Origin: Solirubrobacterales bacterium
GTDB taxonomy: Bacteria > Actinomycetota > Thermoleophilia > Solirubrobacterales > Solirubrobacteraceae
Length of the DNA stretch: 46,457 nt
Reading direction: 5' to 3'
Assembly: GCA_026392385.1 (NCBI GenBank)
Contig: JAPLCG010000018.1
Location: forward strand, 1-46,457
The translations under genes were made by a program, and so were the position numbers. Each line of letters opens with the position of its first letter. The stretch's first letter is position 1. This document shows, piece by piece, positions 44,759 to 46,457 of the stretch. The notes beneath the pieces are model-generated. The model was not told the DNA's origin and ran no database searches. It saw nothing but the letters and a program-made list of their open reading frames with translations.

Positions 44759-45599
44759 CGGCCATCACCTCCTGGGCGAGATCGCGGTAAGACTTGGCTG
44801 CTGAGCCCTCCGGTTCGTACTTGAGAACCGACATACCCTGCACCGGCGCTTCGGCGAAGCGCACGGTTCGATTGATTCTCGACTTGAAGACCTGACCCTC
44901 AAAGTTCTCCTCGAGCAGCTCAATCGCTTCCTGCGCATGCAGGGTGCGGGTATCAAGCATTGTCGGCAGGATTCCCTGAATCTGAATTTCCGGATTGAGA
45001 TGTTCTTGGATCATTGCGAGCGTGTTCTGAAGCTGGAGCAGCCCTCTCATCGATAGATACTCGCATTGGACGGGGACGATCACCCGATCTGACGCTGTCA
45101 GAGCATTGATCGTCAGCAGTCCAAGGCTGGGCGGCGTATCAATAAACACGACGTCGTAGTCGTCCTTGATCGCGACAAGCGCTTTCTGGAGTGCGCGCTC
45201 GCGACCAATCATTGACGCCATTGCCAGCTCTGCACCAGCAAGGTCAATCGCAGATACAGCAACATCGATCTCACGGCGATGAATCACTTCACGCATCGTT
45301 GCCTGGCCAATTAGGACGTTGTACATCGAGAGCTCGATCTGATCGGGATCCATTCCCTGTGACATCGTCAGGTTGCCCTGAGGGTCCATATCGATGCAAA
45401 GCGCGCGATAGCCCTCTTCTGCAAAGGCAACAGCGAGGTTCAAGGTTGTAGTGGTCTTGGCGACGCCACCCTTCTGATTGGCAAGCGCGATCACAGTCGG
45501 CCCGCTCGGCTCTGGAGCTGGTGGTGCTGGTGCATACGGTGAGGTTGCAGTGCCGTTAGGCGATGCGATCCCGCTCATGCGACTTGAATAAGACTCCAT
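44748..45599 (-). CDS. ParA/Soj-family ATPase
   Basis: This is a Walker-type partitioning or positioning ATPase of about 283 residues. It has the deviant Walker A IALANQKGGVAKTTTTLNLA (signature lysine present, GVAKT rather than GVGKT), LCIDMDPQGNLT, Walker B VVFIDTPPSLGLLTINAL and the C-terminal RTVRFAEAPVQGMSVLKYEPEGSAAKSYRDLAQEV typical of Soj. A Pro/Ala/Ser-rich linker of about 35 residues comes first. The start is uncertain: ATG 45599 has GGGGGAG 6 bases upstream, while ATG 45641 and GTG 45662 are in frame. No ParB gene is adjacent; the partner here is ftsZ. Confidence 0.88.
   Translation of the reverse strand: MESYSSRMSGIASPNGTATSPYAPAPPAPEPSGPTVIALANQKGGVAKTTTTLNLAVAFAEEGYRALCIDMDPQGNLTMSQGMDPDQIELSMYNVLIGQATMREVIHRREIDVAVSAIDLAGAELAMASMIGRERALQKALVAIKDDYDVVFIDTPPSLGLLTINALTASDRVIVPVQCEYLSMRGLLQLQNTLAMIQEHLNPEIQIQGILPTMLDTRTLHAQEAIELLEENFEGQVFKSRINRTVRFAEAPVQGMSVLKYEPEGSAAKSYRDLAQEVMAGVK
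44764..44773 (-). promoter_or_regulatory. Strong ribosome-binding site for ftsZ inside parA
   Basis: AGGAGGTGAT on the minus strand, fully complementary to the 16S anti-SD, lies within the last codons of parA, with its AGGAGG core 9 bases before the ftsZ GTG. It contrasts with the leaderless starts elsewhere and fixes the ftsZ start at 44758. Confidence 0.75.
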
Positions 45600-45717
45600 G
45601 CCCTGCTCCCCCGTTTGGGTTTGACTGCTGTCTTCGACCATTGCGCGGCGTTCTTCGCGCACAATCGCCCGATTCCTTCCCAGAGAGCTGAAGTTCCACT
45701 GCTTCGGCCGCTGCCAA

Positions 45718-45723
45718 TACTCT
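45718..45723 (+). promoter_or_regulatory. Leaderless -10 box for ArsA-like gene
   Basis: TACTCT ends 9 bases before the ATG at 45733, in the gap divergent from parA. Confidence 0.5.
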
Positions 45724-45732
45724 GGTTAGGCG

Positions 45733-46457
45733 ATGACTAAACGAGGATCAACCCCGGAGAAACGCCGTACCAGAGGAGTAACTGACCTCGGGGCGATCCT
45801 CTCTTCGAGAAGGATTTGCGTTGTAACGGGACCAGGCGGTGTTGGCAAGACAACTACGGCAGCAGCTCTGGGGCTTGGGATGGCACGGCGTGGCGCCAAA
45901 GTCGCTGTCGTCACAATTGATCCGGCTAAGCGACTCGCCGCCGCGCTCGGGACTGACTCGCTGGGGAACGAGCCGGCACGGGTCAGCAGCCGCCGACTTG
46001 CGCGCGTTGGCATTGATGCCGCAGGCAGTGGGCAGCTTTGGGCGATGACGCTTGACAGTCGACAAACCTTTGACGACCTGATCACTCAACTTTCGCCGGA
46101 TGAACAGAGCCGTGATGATGTGCTCAGCAACCGCATCTACCGTGAGATTTCAGGAGCAGTAGCCGGATCACAGGAGTTCACTGCGGTCGCGAAGCTCTAC
46201 GAGCTTGACCGTGACGGTGGGTTTGACCTCGTGATCCTTGATACGCCCCCATCACGCAATGCGATTGATTTTCTTGATGCTCCGGCTCGTATCTCGAACT
46301 TCTTCGATGGTCGCGCCCTCCAGATCCTGATGAGGCCTGCCGGCTTTGGTCTGAGGCTTGCCGGTGGTGGAACCGGACTGCTGATGGGCGTCCTCAAGCG
46401 GGTGACAGGGTTCGACCTTTTCGGAGATCTAGCGAGCTTCTTCAGCGCAGTTGGCGG
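45733..46457 (+). CDS. ArsA/GET3-like ATPase (partial, C-terminus outside window)
   Basis: This gene is not listed in the ORF track because it runs off the window; I read it from ATG 45733. The 241 visible residues include ICVVTGPGGVGKTTTAAALGLGMARRGAKVAVVTIDPAKRLAAALG and Walker B DLVILDTPPSRNAIDFLDAP. The P-loop GPGGVGKT lacks the early signature lysine of classical ArsA/Get3, as in the actinobacterial ArsA-like group (Rv3679/Rv3680-type). These proteins are not proven arsenite pumps. The probable pair partner would lie beyond the window. It is divergent from parA. Confidence 0.87.
   Translation, partial: MTKRGSTPEKRRTRGVTDLGAILSSRRICVVTGPGGVGKTTTAAALGLGMARRGAKVAVVTIDPAKRLAAALGTDSLGNEPARVSSRRLARVGIDAAGSGQLWAMTLDSRQTFDDLITQLSPDEQSRDDVLSNRIYREISGAVAGSQEFTAVAKLYELDRDGGFDLVILDTPPSRNAIDFLDAPARISNFFDGRALQILMRPAGFGLRLAGGGTGLLMGVLKRVTGFDLFGDLASFFSAVG

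Overview
ORGANISM. This is a compact, moderately GC-rich chromosomal segment from an actinobacterium, most likely a deep-branching lineage such as Thermoleophilia/Solirubrobacterales. The taxonomic call is inference from gene content and order. Supporting signs are the rpmE-DUF1385-prfA-prmC-tsaC-rpiB-glyA-wecA run leading toward the ATP synthase operon, a GT4/GH57/methyltransferase triad like mycobacterial Rv3030-Rv3032, ArsA-like ATPase, secreted CARDB and repeat proteins, frequent GTG starts, and a recurring leaderless -10 signature (TANNNT 6-9 nt before the start codon). Gene packing is very tight: there is no gap over 300 bases without a gene (the longest is about 115 bases, 20528-20643), and many starts and stops overlap. 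I saw no tRNA, rRNA, CRISPR array, insertion sequence or phage gene. LAYOUT. 1-3636 (minus): F1Fo ATP synthase operon (atpZ-like, atpI-like, atpB, E, F, H, and atpA cut by the window edge). 3823-9335: a DUF1330 gene, two coupled thiamine-diphosphate enzyme subunits with complementary defects, and a copper-type P-ATPase. 9424-16105 (minus): undecaprenyl-phosphate sugar-1-phosphate transferase and the conserved glyA-rpiB-tsaC-prmC-prfA-DUF1385-rpmE block; prmC carries an internal deletion with frameshift. 16166-29873: acyl-CoA metabolism, with ETF-ubiquinone oxidoreductase, etfA, etfB, a B12-dependent acyl-CoA mutase whose active-site residues look like isobutyryl-CoA mutase rather than methylmalonyl-CoA mutase, two acyl-CoA dehydrogenases, a broken thiolase, leucyl aminopeptidase and the mutase chaperone MeaB. 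29952-36442: hexapeptide acyltransferase, K+/H+ antiporter, and a GT4-GH57-methyltransferase operon with a divergent second methyltransferase. 36551-46457: secreted repeat protein, a histidinol-dehydrogenase-like protein with altered metal site, photolyase, LON-domain protein, lipoprotein, gamma-glutamyltransferase, ftsZ coupled to a ParA ATPase, and an ArsA-like ATPase cut by the window edge. HOW IT FITS. The middle of the window is a branched/short-chain acyl-CoA degradation module: mutase plus MeaB, dehydrogenases passing electrons to ETF, and ETF-QO passing them to the quinone pool that drives the ATP synthase. Next to it lies a cytosolic alpha-glucan module that in mycobacteria makes methylglucose lipopolysaccharide. 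The most unusual item is the TPP enzyme pair at 4219-6971, where one subunit has lost the PYR-domain glutamate and the other the PP-domain GDG motif, so only a heterodimer could make a working site. The two frameshifted deletions (prmC, thiolase) may be real decay or assembly errors and need read-level checking.
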